Shown: positions 27,687 through 37,225 of the stretch, piece after piece
Layout of the letters: the number at the start of each line of letters is the position of its first letter
How positions within the stretch are numbered: the first letter of the stretch is position 1
Origin: Chitinophagales bacterium
GTDB taxonomy: Bacteria > Bacteroidota > Bacteroidia > Chitinophagales > UBA2359
Assembly (NCBI GenBank): GCA_041392475.1
Contig: JAWKLZ010000001.1
Location: 1,488,001-1,552,000, forward strand
Reading direction: 5' to 3'
Length of the DNA: 64,000 nucleotides
The notes under the pieces: generated by a model
The model's database searches: none
What the model saw: only the letters and a program-made list of their open reading frames with translations
Told to the model about the DNA's origin: nothing
Translations under genes and position numbers: made by a program

Positions 27687-27767
27687 AAAAATTTAATTTA
27701 TTTTATAATAATCTAATTATCAATTCATTAGAAAAAAACTACGAACTATTGATTTAAAACACCACTA

Positions 27768-29549
27768 TTAATTGACAACAGGCAAGTGAAAATAAACCCT
27801 CGTACCCACGCCAACTTCGGAATCTATGTCTATTTCACCATCATATAGCCCTACGATTTTTTTGCACATCGCCAACCCAATACCTGTAACCTTGTAATCC
27901 TCTTTGTTTAGGCGTTGGAAGATGCGAAAGACTTTTTGTTGATGGACTTTTTCGATGCCTATTCCATTGTCTTTGACTTCAATGAAGATTTTTTGGTTTT
28001 GCTCATAACTGCGAATTTCTATCAGACTAATTCGGTCTCTATGACTGAATTTAAGGGAATTTCTAATGAGTTGGCTTAACAACCACTTGATGTGTTTCGA
28101 CTCGGCGTATAGAGAAGGAAGCTCGTCTGATATCGAAATATGGGCTTCTTTGATAGATAAAGACTGTTTCGCTTCTTCAAATACTTCTTGAATAATATTG
28201 GTTAAGGCTACTGTTTTAACCTTCATATGATCTATACGAATCGTGGAATACTGCAATAGGTCTTCCAATAGTTGATGCATGTGTTGTGTACCCGATTCTA
28301 TGTATTGAAGGAAATCAGTGACTTCTGGATTCAATCGTTGCTGATATTGACCTTTCAAAAGGGTGGTAAACCCAGAAATATTGCAGAGCGGTTCTTTGAG
28401 GTCGTGTGCAATGATGAAAGCATATTGCTCCAATTCTTTATTGTATTGTTGGAGTTGTTGATTTTGTTTTTCAATTTTCTGATTCTTCAGTATCAACACA
28501 TCGATTTTCTCTTCTTTTTTATTGAGTAGTGCTTCGATTTTATCCTTCTTTTCGGGATAGAAATATTCAAATTGGATTTCAATAAGTTCATTTTGATAGT
28601 CAATACACTCTTTTAGCTTCTTCATTTTTTTTGTAACATCGATAATCATTCTTATTGCTTGTATGTAGAGCTGCAAGAGATCTTCTTTTGTGGAAGGTTG
28701 GAGCATTTTTTTTAAGGCATCGTAAGCAAAATCTAATTGATTCAGTTCCAAATATATTTTTGCTAAGCATAGTAACTCAGACAAAGCAAACTGAGGATTC
28801 TGCAACTCCTCGTATAATAAAAGCGATTTTTGAGTATGCCCAAGGCTTTCATCGTATATTCCTTGTGAAAATGTAATCTTGCCAAGATTCGATAAACACA
28901 TAGCCATTTCTTGTTTGTATGCAGGCTCGTCTTTGAATAGTTCGATAGCAATATTTATGTCTTTGAGTGCTTCGTCATACCTTTCGAGCCTATAGAGTGC
29001 GTAGCCCGTGCAGATATACAAGCCAGCAAATCTTAAATCGGTTTGATAGGCTACTTCATTTTTAGCTTTTTCGAAGTATTCTAATGCCGCTTCCTGTCTT
29101 TCTAGCCTTGTATATACTCCTGCAATTGATGCATAAATATTGAATTTTTGATGAGTAGCAGGTTTGTCCAGAGCTTTGGTTAGGTGAGAAAGTGCATCGT
29201 TCAGTTTATTGGTATCTGTACAGATGATTCCCAAGTTTATTCTGGCTGCTGTAATTTTTTCATCACTCTCACACTCCCTAGCGAACTGCAAGGCTAATTT
29301 GGTATGTTTTTTAGCTTCTCCATAGTTTTGTCTTTTGATCCAATAACTTCCAAATCTGAGATGTAATAGAAATAAAAGCTTTTTGTCTGATTGTTTTTCA
29401 GCAAGAATGAGTGCGTTTTCAACAATAGAAACAATGTTATTGGGAAGTATCGTAGGGGGATTATTCAATGATTCGACAATCTCCCAAAGATCATTTTGAT
29501 TCAATTTTTCGTCAGAACTATGTTGATTGATTGATCCTTGCATTGGCAA
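27768..29549 (-). CDS. Cytoplasmic TPR sensor histidine kinase
   Basis: 593 residues, with no signal peptide and no obvious membrane helix. Residues about 20-330 are tetratricopeptide repeats (such as AARINLGIICTDTNKLNDAL, ALYRLERYDEALKDINIAIE, CLSNLGKITFSQGIYDESL). A coiled coil (ILKNQKIEKQNQQLQQYNKE) leads into a HisKA domain with phospho-acceptor H382 (IIAHDLKEPLCNISGF). The HATPase domain follows, with N497 (LIRNSLKFSH), DNGIGIE at 527-533 and TGIGLAMCKKIV. It would sense a cytosolic signal, perhaps a bound protein. No intact response regulator lies next to it. A possible regulator remnant is at 29688. Confidence 0.88.
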   Translation of the reverse strand: MPMQGSINQHSSDEKLNQNDLWEIVESLNNPPTILPNNIVSIVENALILAEKQSDKKLLFLLHLRFGSYWIKRQNYGEAKKHTKLALQFARECESDEKITAARINLGIICTDTNKLNDALSHLTKALDKPATHQKFNIYASIAGVYTRLERQEAALEYFEKAKNEVAYQTDLRFAGLYICTGYALYRLERYDEALKDINIAIELFKDEPAYKQEMAMCLSNLGKITFSQGIYDESLGHTQKSLLLYEELQNPQFALSELLCLAKIYLELNQLDFAYDALKKMLQPSTKEDLLQLYIQAIRMIIDVTKKMKKLKECIDYQNELIEIQFEYFYPEKKDKIEALLNKKEEKIDVLILKNQKIEKQNQQLQQYNKELEQYAFIIAHDLKEPLCNISGFTTLLKGQYQQRLNPEVTDFLQYIESGTQHMHQLLEDLLQYSTIRIDHMKVKTVALTNIIQEVFEEAKQSLSIKEAHISISDELPSLYAESKHIKWLLSQLIRNSLKFSHRDRISLIEIRSYEQNQKIFIEVKDNGIGIEKVHQQKVFRIFQRLNKEDYKVTGIGLAMCKKIVGLYDGEIDIDSEVGVGTRVYFHLPVVN

Positions 29550-30228
29550 AATTTTAGACTTGAATGGAGTTTCTTTGGAGAGGGAAGATCTTATTCTCCT
29601 CTTGTATTTTTATCTGTATAGAAAGCAAAAATTTTACCAAAATTATCTTGGCACATCAAAAGATACTGTATATCAACATTTCTCTTCATGAAAATTGTTC
29701 TTGTAGAAGAGTTCCTACAGATTTCTCTCAAAAGACAAACCAATGCGTCATTTTATATTGTTTGAAAAAGATGTTGTATTTTGTTCCTTTAGACTTCGGA
29801 CGAGGGAGCAAAGATGTAAAAAATAAGAATTTAATTGATTGATAAGTAACTATTTGTATCTAATTACATCAATGGATTAAGGCTTTGATTATCATTTTTT
29901 TTATATCTCGCATATTGCTTCCTACTTCTTTCGTCCAAAGTCCAATATTCCTATAAGATACAAAAAATAATCTCCATTATTACAAAAAATCAAAGTACAG
30001 TAGTTGAATGCTTGCCATAATAAACATTACAACCATGAGTACAGACAAAAGTTTGTTCATTCAATAAAACCTTATAGGTATAAATCTTGTAAGTTTATAC
30101 AATATTGTTAATTAAATGAATTTACATGTATAAAAATATATGATGTTTTTATTCCGAGTAAATTAAACGTTTTGTCCTGTATCGAAATTACAACCAACTA
30201 TCTATAGAATACTTAAACTTTTGTAACC
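29550..30228. other. AT-rich intergenic gap, no convincing gene
   Basis: About 680 bp between the divergent kinase and DUF481 genes. The only item of note is a short frame at 29688-29765. The remainder is AT-rich and probably holds the promoters of both divergent genes, which I cannot place precisely. Confidence 0.5.
29688..29765 (+). pseudogene. Possible response-regulator N-terminal remnant
   Basis: The 25-codon frame MKIVLVEEFLQISLKRQTNA resembles the first strand and helix of a CheY-like receiver (usual start MKI-L-VED...) and then stops (TGA). It lacks the second acidic residue of the ED pair and the phosphorylated Asp. Next to an orphan histidine kinase it could be a decayed partner, but a 25-residue match may be chance. 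Confidence 0.2.
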
Positions 30229-31011
30229 GTGTTAAAAATCTATGTACACCTTGTCATCATTGTCTTTCTCCTATTTACGGGGAATTTAATACTCAATGCT
30301 CAAATCATTAATATTGAAGACAGACGACTACAAATAGAGGATGAAACTACTCAAGATAGTGTAAAATGGTTGGGTCGAATTGGCTTGGCATTTAGCTGGA
30401 CTCAAAACAAATCCAAAATTTTTAGAATGGATGGCAATGCCCAATTTGAGCGATTGGTCAAAAAACATTTACTACTAAGTATTACAGATTATAGCTTTGC
30501 AAAATTTGACGAAAATAGGTTTATTAATCAAGGCTTTCAGCATTTTAGGTACAATTATAGAATTAGAAATAGGTTGACGTATGAAGCTCTTTTTCAAATT
30601 CAAACCAACAAACTGGCGAATATTGATCTCAGGGTTTTAACAGGGACAGGCTTACGCTTTCGGCTGTACCAAAAAGGTAAAGGCAATGGATTTTATGGTG
30701 TTACCTATTTATATGAATATGAAGAAGAATCCTTGGAGCAACTTACACATCAAAACCATCGACTAAGCACTTATTTTTCTTTTGAATGGCTTCCCGTCGA
30801 AAATATTACCATTTCCTCCACAACTTATTATCAACCTTTATTTACAGATTTTTCGGACTATCGAATCACAACCCAATCAAACGTAGTATTGCCCATCAGT
30901 AAGCAGTTCAATTTTACCGTAGCCATTTCTTATATTTATGATAGTCATCCAGCAAAGGGCGCACCCGATAGACTGTACAATTTTGTAAATGGTCTGCGAT
31001 TTAATTTCTGA
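30229..31011 (+). CDS. DUF481 family outer-membrane protein
   Basis: 260 residues from a GTG start; no in-frame ATG lies close by. The signal peptide (LKIYVHLVIIVFLLFTGNLILNAQ) precedes a chain of alternating amphipathic strands ending in Phe (VNGLRFNF), as in small outer-membrane barrels. The pattern GRIGLAFSWTQNKSKIFRMDGNAQ, NRFINQGFQHFRYNYRIRNRLTYEALFQIQTN and GTGLRFRLY is typical of the DUF481/YdiY-like family. Function unknown; it probably sits in the outer membrane. Confidence 0.8.
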   Translation: MLKIYVHLVIIVFLLFTGNLILNAQIINIEDRRLQIEDETTQDSVKWLGRIGLAFSWTQNKSKIFRMDGNAQFERLVKKHLLLSITDYSFAKFDENRFINQGFQHFRYNYRIRNRLTYEALFQIQTNKLANIDLRVLTGTGLRFRLYQKGKGNGFYGVTYLYEYEEESLEQLTHQNHRLSTYFSFEWLPVENITISSTTYYQPLFTDFSDYRITTQSNVVLPISKQFNFTVAISYIYDSHPAKGAPDRLYNFVNGLRFNF

Positions 31012-31150
31012 TTGAAGTATAGTATTTTTTTATTGCTACTTCGTCTTGACTTTCTTTTTCTCCAACCCATCTTTTAATCACCCGTTTGTCTGCTTCTATG
31101 TCAGAATCGCTTACTTCAATAGGGTTAATAATTTACACAAAACCAATAGT

Positions 31151-31711
31151 TTAGCGACTATCTTCCAGCTTTTTTTCTATTCGTTTGATGGTATTCCAAT
31201 TTCGAGTGGTGATGTCCTTTCCAAAATATTTCTCCAATGCGTCCATTGCTTTTGGCGTTTTGGATATCGAAAGATCTAAAACACTTACAATGGTTTTGTC
31301 GCTCACACTGATTATTTTGAAGGATTTATCCTCACTCTCCCAAGGTAACTCCAAATCGGTTTCGGTATCTGTTTGCAAAAACGAAACATACAATCGAATG
31401 TCTTTGGTGAGAATTATGTCTTTGAAGGGATTGTCCTTCAATAATTCATCAATCGTTTCAGCTTTTCTGACGATTGTTGGTATCGGAAAGCCAAACGTTT
31501 TTTCCAAATGTTCTGAAAGCGTTTTTTCGAGCCTCTCCAAATCACCTGCAATTGCATCAAATACGATATTACCTGAATTTAGAAGCGTCACCACTTTTTC
31601 AAACTTCAGATTTTCCATTTCTTTGCGAAGGTCTGCCATCGGGACTTTGTGGTGACCACCTACATTGATTCCTCTTAGAAAGGCAACGTATTGTTCTTTT
31701 TTTGATTTCAT
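31151..31711 (-). CDS. DUF1697 domain-containing protein
   Basis: 186 residues beginning KKEQYVAFLRGINVGGHHKVPMADLR, the diagnostic DUF1697 start. It continues ALLNSGN-type (TLLNSGNIVFDA) and ends with an RNWNTI motif (TTRNWNTIKRIEKKL). Cytosolic, of unknown biochemical function. Its start codon overlaps the stop of the upstream GNAT gene by 4 bp (ATGA), so the two are co-translated. Confidence 0.9.
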   Translation of the reverse strand: MKSKKEQYVAFLRGINVGGHHKVPMADLRKEMENLKFEKVVTLLNSGNIVFDAIAGDLERLEKTLSEHLEKTFGFPIPTIVRKAETIDELLKDNPFKDIILTKDIRLYVSFLQTDTETDLELPWESEDKSFKIISVSDKTIVSVLDLSISKTPKAMDALEKYFGKDITTRNWNTIKRIEKKLEDSR

Positions 31712-32235
31712 TTGCTTTTATTCAGTTTGTCATTGTCCATTTGAATCATCCATTGCCCCCTACTAATCGAATACACCTCGCACTTATCCTCTCCAAATTG
31801 CCTTTTCTCTTTGAATTCAAAACCCAATCTTTTGTAAAATCGGATAGCCTCTGTGTTGGACTCCAAAGGGTCAATCAACACCTCATTGACCTCCAAATCT
31901 GCAAAACATATTTTAAGAGCCAATTGCATCATCTTCGTACCATATCCTTTCCCCAAGTTTTTTTTCTCTCCAATCCAAATATCAATCGCTCTTTTGTTTG
32001 CTTCAATGTCGCCCCAATAATGGGTTTCTTCTTTTGCAGGGTCAATGATTTGCACAAAACCAATCGGTTTTCCATCGACTTCTGCAATGAGTTGTTGCCT
32101 CCATTCTGGTTCTCTTGTGAGTTCAGTTTCCCAATTCCAATCGTCATTTGGGTCAGATTCTATGACGTGTTCTTGCTTGTCCCAATGTTGGAGGGTTTGG
32201 AGATCGGTGAGGTTTGCTTTTCTTAGGAGGAGCAT
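31708..32235 (-). CDS. GNAT family N-acetyltransferase
   Basis: 175 residues. The GNAT fold shows in IDIWIGEKKNLGKGYGTKMMQLALKICF (acetyl-CoA pyrophosphate loop GKGYGT) and VLIDPLESNTEAIRFYKRLGFEF. The WRQQLIAEVDGKPIGFVQIIDP and HYWGDIE segments place it with the group that includes aminoglycoside 6'-N-acetyltransferase-like enzymes. That resemblance does not show drug activity. It is the first gene of a two-gene operon with DUF1697. Confidence 0.85.
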   Translation of the reverse strand: MLLLRKANLTDLQTLQHWDKQEHVIESDPNDDWNWETELTREPEWRQQLIAEVDGKPIGFVQIIDPAKEETHYWGDIEANKRAIDIWIGEKKNLGKGYGTKMMQLALKICFADLEVNEVLIDPLESNTEAIRFYKRLGFEFKEKRQFGEDKCEVYSISRGQWMIQMDNDKLNKSK

Positions 32236-32333
32236 TGTTTTATCCTTTTATTCCTTTCTCAATATTTGCAGATTTTTCATTGTTTTAACTAATAACACAA
32301 ACAAAATAAAACATGTTCTAAAGTTCATTTTTC

Positions 32334-32417
32334 GGCTCTAAGTCCATTTTACAAACAGATAAAGCCAAATCAAAATTTTATTTTGGCTTTATCTCCATTT
32401 TTTGTATATTTAGAGCC
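32334..32417. repeat. 36-bp-arm inverted repeat upstream of the AAA ATPase gene
   Basis: Two 36-bp arms (32334-32369 and 32382-32417) face each other around a 12-nt spacer. The inner 13 bp (AGATAAAGCCAAA / TTTGGCTTTATCT) and outer 7 bp (GGCTCTA / TAGAGCC) pair perfectly, while the 16 bp between do not. It ends 17 bp before the ATPase start, so it overlaps the likely promoter/5' leader and could be an operator or a mobile-element footprint. Confidence 0.6.
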
Positions 32418-32434
32418 AAAAACACTCTAAAATC

Positions 32435-33847
32435 ATGCAAAAACTGATTGGCAGACAAAAAGAAATCCAAAAACTTAGAAAACACCTTCAATCCCACAAA
32501 TCTGAATTTGTTGCGATTTATGGGCGGCGAAGAGTCGGGAAAACTTTTTTGGTAAGGCAAGTATTTGACAATCAATTCGCTTTTCAACTGACGGGAATGG
32601 CGAATGTAAACACCCGAGGGCAATTGACCAAATTTCACGCAGCATTGCAGCGATACTTCCCTCAAAGCAATGACCTTGAACCTGCCAAAAACTGGTTTAC
32701 AGCTTTTGAACAATTGATTACTTTATTGGAGGCAGATGAAACGACTGACAAAAAGGTGATTTTTTTGGATGAATTGCCGTGGTTGGATACACGTGGGGCT
32801 AATTTCCTATCAGGTTTAGAGCATTTTTGGAACAGTTGGGCAAGTGCAAGAGATGATATTCTATTGATTGTCTGCGGTTCGGCTGCTTCTTGGATGGTCA
32901 AAAACTTACTAAAGAATAGAGGAGGATTGCACAATAGAGTTACTGACCGAATGAAACTATCGCCTTTCAATTTGGCGGAAACAGAGGAACTACTCAAATA
33001 CAAAGGCATTGTTTACGACAGATATCAAATCATTCTGTTGTATATGGTTTTTGGAGGGATTCCCTTTTATTTAGAGAAAATTGACTCAAGATTTAGTGCC
33101 ACACAGAATGTCAATGAATTGTGTTTTGAATACAATGCACCTTTTAGGGATGAATATGAAGAATTGTATGCTTCTTTGTTTAAAAAATCGGAAAAACATC
33201 TTGCCATCATTGAAGCTTTGGCACAGAAAAAAAAGGGTTTAAGTCGAGCCGAAATCATCCGATTGACCAAACTATCTAATGGTGGTGGCTTGACCCGTGT
33301 TTTGAAGGAATTGGAAGAAAGCAGTTTTATTAGGCGTTATCAAGGCTTTGGAAAGAAAAAACGGGAAAGCCTTTATCAATTGGTGGACTTTTATTCTTTG
33401 TTTTACCTCAATTTTATCCAAAAATCAAGCCCTGATGATGAAAATTTTTGGATAAATGCACTTCAATCTCCTACATTTAGAGCATGGAGTGGCTATGCTT
33501 TTGAGATGGTTTGTTTACACCATGTTTCACAAATCAAACAGGCTTTGGGGATAGCAGGTGTCCAAACTTCTGTGGCAACTTGGACTTCTCCCGAAGCACA
33601 AATAGACCTATTGATTGACCGCAAGGATAGGGTTATCAATCTTTGTGAAATGAAATTTTCCATCAGTCCTTTCACCATCAACAAGCAATATGCCGCCAAT
33701 CTACGAAACAAAATGGGTTCTTTCCGAGAGGCTACTCAAACGAAAAAAGCCATTTTTTTGACCATCATTTCGACTTATGGATTGGCTCAAAGCCCCTATA
33801 AAGGAATGATTCAAAATGATTTGACGATGGTGGTGCTTTTTGAATAA
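32435..33847 (+). CDS. AAA family ATPase with C-terminal DUF234 nuclease-like domain
   Basis: 470 residues. Walker A is GRRRVGKT (30-37) and Walker B is KVIFLDELPW (about 108-117). A SCGSAASWM-like sensor region (VCGSAASWMVKNLL) and a winged-helix segment (GLSRAEIIRLTKLSNGGGLTRVLKELEE) follow. The C-terminal DUF234 domain contains AQIDLLIDRKDRVINLCEMKFS, matching a PD-(D/E)XK core (D...E-x-K). This archaeal-ATPase/DUF234 type is common in Bacteroidota and of unknown function, possibly DNA-related. A long inverted repeat lies immediately upstream. Confidence 0.88.
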   Translation: MQKLIGRQKEIQKLRKHLQSHKSEFVAIYGRRRVGKTFLVRQVFDNQFAFQLTGMANVNTRGQLTKFHAALQRYFPQSNDLEPAKNWFTAFEQLITLLEADETTDKKVIFLDELPWLDTRGANFLSGLEHFWNSWASARDDILLIVCGSAASWMVKNLLKNRGGLHNRVTDRMKLSPFNLAETEELLKYKGIVYDRYQIILLYMVFGGIPFYLEKIDSRFSATQNVNELCFEYNAPFRDEYEELYASLFKKSEKHLAIIEALAQKKKGLSRAEIIRLTKLSNGGGLTRVLKELEESSFIRRYQGFGKKKRESLYQLVDFYSLFYLNFIQKSSPDDENFWINALQSPTFRAWSGYAFEMVCLHHVSQIKQALGIAGVQTSVATWTSPEAQIDLLIDRKDRVINLCEMKFSISPFTINKQYAANLRNKMGSFREATQTKKAIFLTIISTYGLAQSPYKGMIQNDLTMVVLFE

Positions 33848-33942
33848 TTCCTCCAATTATTGTGTCGAGGTATTGTAGATTAACCTTTGGCTTTCTGCGA
33901 AAGCAGTAAATAATTTGTTGTACGGCAGTCATAAATATTGTT

Positions 33943-34198
33943 TTAATTTTCTACAATATCTATTCGCATCCCCATGCTGTTCAATATTTTAAGAAAGGTA
34001 GATAACTGAACATCTACCTTCCCGTTTTCGATACGAGATAAAAACGAAGATTTAAGGGCCGTTTTTTCAGCCAATGTCTTCTGCGAAATTTGAGCATCTT
34101 TTCTTTTTTCTTTCAGCATTTCACACAAATAATATGCTTCTGCCTTTGCTTCAAATTCCTCTTACTCCGTATTTTAGTTGGAGTAGTTTTAAATCCAT
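33943..34198 (-). pseudogene. Frameshifted XRE-family (HigA-like) antitoxin/regulator
   Basis: An HTH_XRE domain (LKEKRKDAQISQKTLAEKTA...SSFLSRIENGKVDVQLSTFL) is intact from 34128 downwards. The preceding residues EEFEAKAEAYYLCEM, typical of HigA-type antitoxins, continue in the same frame up to a TAA. The expected start lies in another frame: ATG at 34198 gives MDLKLLQLKYGVRGI then TGA. The two frames meet near 34160, so a short deletion seems to have broken one gene. No toxin gene adjoins it. Confidence 0.6.
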
Positions 34199-34226
34199 TG
34201 ATTTAGTTTTTTTCTAAAAAAATAAA

Positions 34227-34826
34227 TTATAAATAATGTACTTTGTATTCATAATTATGAAAATCAATATATTTTTGAGATATATTTTGTTTATTATTCA
34301 TTATGCTATTCAAATTTAGCTCTATTAATTTATAATCACACTTTATATGACAATTTGGACAAACAATTAATATATTATCAGCAGAATCTGGACCATTATA
34401 GGGTTGTCCTAAAGGTTTAATGTGATGTCCTTCTATATAGAATTTTCCGTTTGGTAGTTTAAAGTATAAATTACATAATTGGCATTTATTTGCTACCATT
34501 TTCTTTATTTCTTTAACCAAAGCTGTATCCCTTACTATTCTATTTTGTAAGGATAAGCCTCTAATTGGATTGTTTTCTAGTGACATATTATTCTCAATTT
34601 GTGGAAAGAAATTTCTTAATCCCCAAACACCTTTACCAATACCATTTACTGAAAAAAATAAATCTTTATATTTTGGGTATGTATTACTATCACTAGAATA
34701 AGATTGTATCACTTTCCTTAAATAAGAATCTGAATAGTTTGGACACCTATCATATATCTCATCTAATTTTCCAACACCATTTAATTCAATTAAAGCTTTT
34801 TTTATTTGTTCAACAGGTTTCCACAT
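34227..34826 (-). CDS. HNH endonuclease family protein
   Basis: 199 residues. The C-terminal HNH/zinc-knuckle reads C115-x2-C118 (CQLC), EGHHIKPLG with H134-H135, DNILIVCPNCH with N151, C156, C159 and H160. This is the layout of HNH nucleases that act as stand-alone restriction-type or homing-like enzymes. The N-terminal ~100 residues (EQIKKALIELNGVGKLDEIYDRC) look like a winged-helix DNA-recognition domain. The gene is more AT-rich than its neighbours and sits beside a broken antitoxin, consistent with an acquired defence or mobile gene. No methylase is nearby. Confidence 0.82.
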   Translation of the reverse strand: MWKPVEQIKKALIELNGVGKLDEIYDRCPNYSDSYLRKVIQSYSSDSNTYPKYKDLFFSVNGIGKGVWGLRNFFPQIENNMSLENNPIRGLSLQNRIVRDTALVKEIKKMVANKCQLCNLYFKLPNGKFYIEGHHIKPLGQPYNGPDSADNILIVCPNCHIKCDYKLIELNLNSIMNNKQNISQKYIDFHNYEYKVHYL

Positions 34827-34922
34827 AGTAAAACTATTAAAATTGCAATTTTTTATTACATGTTAAATGTAAGTATTATTTTGAATAAAGATACAAATTT
34901 ATATTCGATTCTTAAAAATACC

Positions 34923-37214
34923 TCATTCAAAAACCTCATACACAACCCCTTCCCAATAAAACACCACATTATTCCCCAAGCTCAAAAACTCCGAAACCTT
35001 AGGCGTTTTCTTCAACAAATCAAAGTATTCCTCCGAAGCAAAAGCAATGCGTTGGCGTTTGGCATTTTGGTTTTTGGGCGAAAGGACTTCCGCATCGATC
35101 CAAGAATTGCCCTGATTTTGATAGACCGCACGACCTTGAATATTGCGGTATTGATTGGCGATGTCTTCGTTATCGTCTTTTGAAGTCCCTTTATACATTC
35201 GGCTTTGTCCCTGTTTTGTTTGACCAATATTAGAAGCCTTGTTGAGCGATTGAATCTCTTGACTGCTGCGAACACTGTTTGCGCCCTCCTTGCGTTTCAT
35301 CGCACCATATTCTTCCTCTGCACTGTCCATGTTGCTGTTGCGTTCCCAAAAATCGGGTTGTTCAATAGGGCGAGGACTTGCACGCCCAGTAGTTCCACGC
35401 CGCATTTCCTCATCCTCCAAAATCAAATAACTCGTATAGGGAGTTACAATCCCGTATTCTTTCGCCAAAGTAACCACTTCCTCCACCAATTCTTTGTCGT
35501 TGCCATGCAGTCGGATTTGGTCGAGTAGATAACCAACTGCCCTTGAAGCCCAAAGCGGTGGAATGAAATCGTGTTTTTCGTATGTATCGTTGGGCAGACT
35601 TGCATCATATTTGAAAGACTTGCTTTGACCATTCACTTTGCCCGAAAGCATCACACTCACATTGTCGCTGCCCTTGTTGTCGTATCGCCCCAAAACGGTG
35701 ACAGACGAACCTTTGAACAAATCGGGTAGGTCTTTGGGATAGGTCTGAAAAACGTTCACATTGCGGCTAAACCCCAGCTTCAAATCCGTCAAAACGGGCG
35801 AACTGACTTTGGTGTAAAAGTTAGAAATCTTCACTTCAATGTCTTCGTCTGGAAGGATATAGCTGCGAAAAGCTTTGGTGTGTTCAGTGATTTTGTCGAG
35901 CAAATGCGTATTGATGTCCTCGCCAATTCCAAAGGTAAAAATGCGTGTATTTTCACTGTTGTAGGCGGTCAATTTTTTTACTAATTCGTCTTCTTCCGTC
36001 ACGCCAATTGTAGGTTTTCCGTCCGTAATGAACACCACCATGTAGGGGCGGTCTTCTCGGGATTTGGCGGACAAGGCTTTTTCGAGAGCCTCGTCAATAT
36101 TCGTGCCTCCAACTGCTTTCAAACCTTCAATAAACGTTCTCGCTTCCAATACATTGTCCTTATTCGCTTCCTGCAAATCGTCAAACAAACTCCTCGCCTC
36201 AGTCGAAAAACGCACGATATTGAAGTGATCTCCTTTGTTCAAATTATTGACGCAAAACAGCAGCGATTCTTTGGCTTTCTCCAGTTTTTCACCCGACATA
36301 CTGCCCGATACGTCTAGGACAAAAGTGATGTCTTTTTCGGCAATTTCCTGCTCCTGTTCTGCAATGCCAGGATGGAAGGTCAGCAAGAAAAAACCGTCTT
36401 TTTTGTTGGGTTTGAAGGACAAAACCGATGCACCAATGGCTTGATTGTCGGTATTGAAGTAGAGTTTGAAGTCGACATTGGGCTTCACCTCTGATGCTTC
36501 AAAACCAATTTTGGCTTGTTTCGCTCCTTTGCGGATGATTTCTACTTCGTGGGTGGGTGAATAGATGGTTTTCAGGTCGTTGTCCGCTTCCATGTTCACC
36601 ACCAAACTGAGGTTTTGCAGCGGTTTGGCGGAGTATTTTTCGGTGTTCAAAGGATAGACATATTCTACCGTTCCATCATCTTGATCGAGCAATTGCGAAT
36701 AGGCGATTTTGATGCGGGTTTCGCTTCGAGGTTCTATCGGAAAAATCCGCACTTTGAACAGTCCTTGTTGACTGTATTCCAACAGTGCGGGGTCTCTCAA
36801 TTGACGCACAATGTCTTCGTAAATTTTGCGGGCTTTGTCGGCATCCAATAGTTCGGCAGCCGTTTCTTTGCCGTTGATGTACATCGAAAAGTTGTTCAAT
36901 GTTGCGTCTTTGGGAATGGGAAACAAAAAGTAACCTTCCAATTGTCGGTTGTCGGGATTGTAAAACGTTTGGTCAATACTCGTCTTAGCTGCCTGTCCTT
37001 CAATGTTGATTTCCACTTTTTCGGATTTGACCTCCAATGGGAATGGATTGACGGGCATGGGTGGACGACGTGGCTCAATGGGTGGCATTGGAGGAAAATC
37101 TCTCGGTATGGTCCATCCATCGGTTTTATGGGTGGCTATCATCAAGCCGCCTGCGTAGCTATTGAAGGGAAAGGAAAATAGAAGTAGGATTATTATTGAA
37201 GTTAATTTTTTCAT
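34923..37214 (-). CDS. VIT and von Willebrand A domain surface protein
   Basis: 763 residues. A signal peptide (MKKLTSIIILLLFSFPFNSYA) is followed by a Pro-rich stretch (38-58), a VIT domain (about 60-190; VEINIEGQAAKTSIDQTFYNP, RQLEGYFLFPIPKDA), a VWA domain with intact MIDAS D301-x-S303-x-S305 (DVSGSMSG) and TDGKPTIG, then a C-terminal region typical of inter-alpha-trypsin-inhibitor-like proteins (PYTSYLILEDEEMRR). It is an exported metal-ion-dependent adhesion/scaffold-type protein. It is last in the sigma-factor operon, about 410 bp below the second VWA gene. Confidence 0.88.
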   Translation of the reverse strand: MKKLTSIIILLLFSFPFNSYAGGLMIATHKTDGWTIPRDFPPMPPIEPRRPPMPVNPFPLEVKSEKVEINIEGQAAKTSIDQTFYNPDNRQLEGYFLFPIPKDATLNNFSMYINGKETAAELLDADKARKIYEDIVRQLRDPALLEYSQQGLFKVRIFPIEPRSETRIKIAYSQLLDQDDGTVEYVYPLNTEKYSAKPLQNLSLVVNMEADNDLKTIYSPTHEVEIIRKGAKQAKIGFEASEVKPNVDFKLYFNTDNQAIGASVLSFKPNKKDGFFLLTFHPGIAEQEQEIAEKDITFVLDVSGSMSGEKLEKAKESLLFCVNNLNKGDHFNIVRFSTEARSLFDDLQEANKDNVLEARTFIEGLKAVGGTNIDEALEKALSAKSREDRPYMVVFITDGKPTIGVTEEDELVKKLTAYNSENTRIFTFGIGEDINTHLLDKITEHTKAFRSYILPDEDIEVKISNFYTKVSSPVLTDLKLGFSRNVNVFQTYPKDLPDLFKGSSVTVLGRYDNKGSDNVSVMLSGKVNGQSKSFKYDASLPNDTYEKHDFIPPLWASRAVGYLLDQIRLHGNDKELVEEVVTLAKEYGIVTPYTSYLILEDEEMRRGTTGRASPRPIEQPDFWERNSNMDSAEEEYGAMKRKEGANSVRSSQEIQSLNKASNIGQTKQGQSRMYKGTSKDDNEDIANQYRNIQGRAVYQNQGNSWIDAEVLSPKNQNAKRQRIAFASEEYFDLLKKTPKVSEFLSLGNNVVFYWEGVVYEVFE

Positions 37215-37225
37215 GTTTGTTGGTT

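Noticed and set aside
29564..29842. 92-codon plus-strand ORF in the kinase/DUF481 gap
   Set aside because: No recognisable domain, poor composition, overlaps the better (though weak) receiver-like frame in another phase.
31708..32235. GNAT gene considered as an aminoglycoside-resistance enzyme
   Set aside because: The resemblance is shared by a broad acetyltransferase group; nothing in the sequence or context supports drug modification specifically.
33893..33908. Small hairpin CTTTC-TGC-GAAAG after the AAA ATPase gene
   Set aside because: Short stem, no T-run, too weak to call a terminator.
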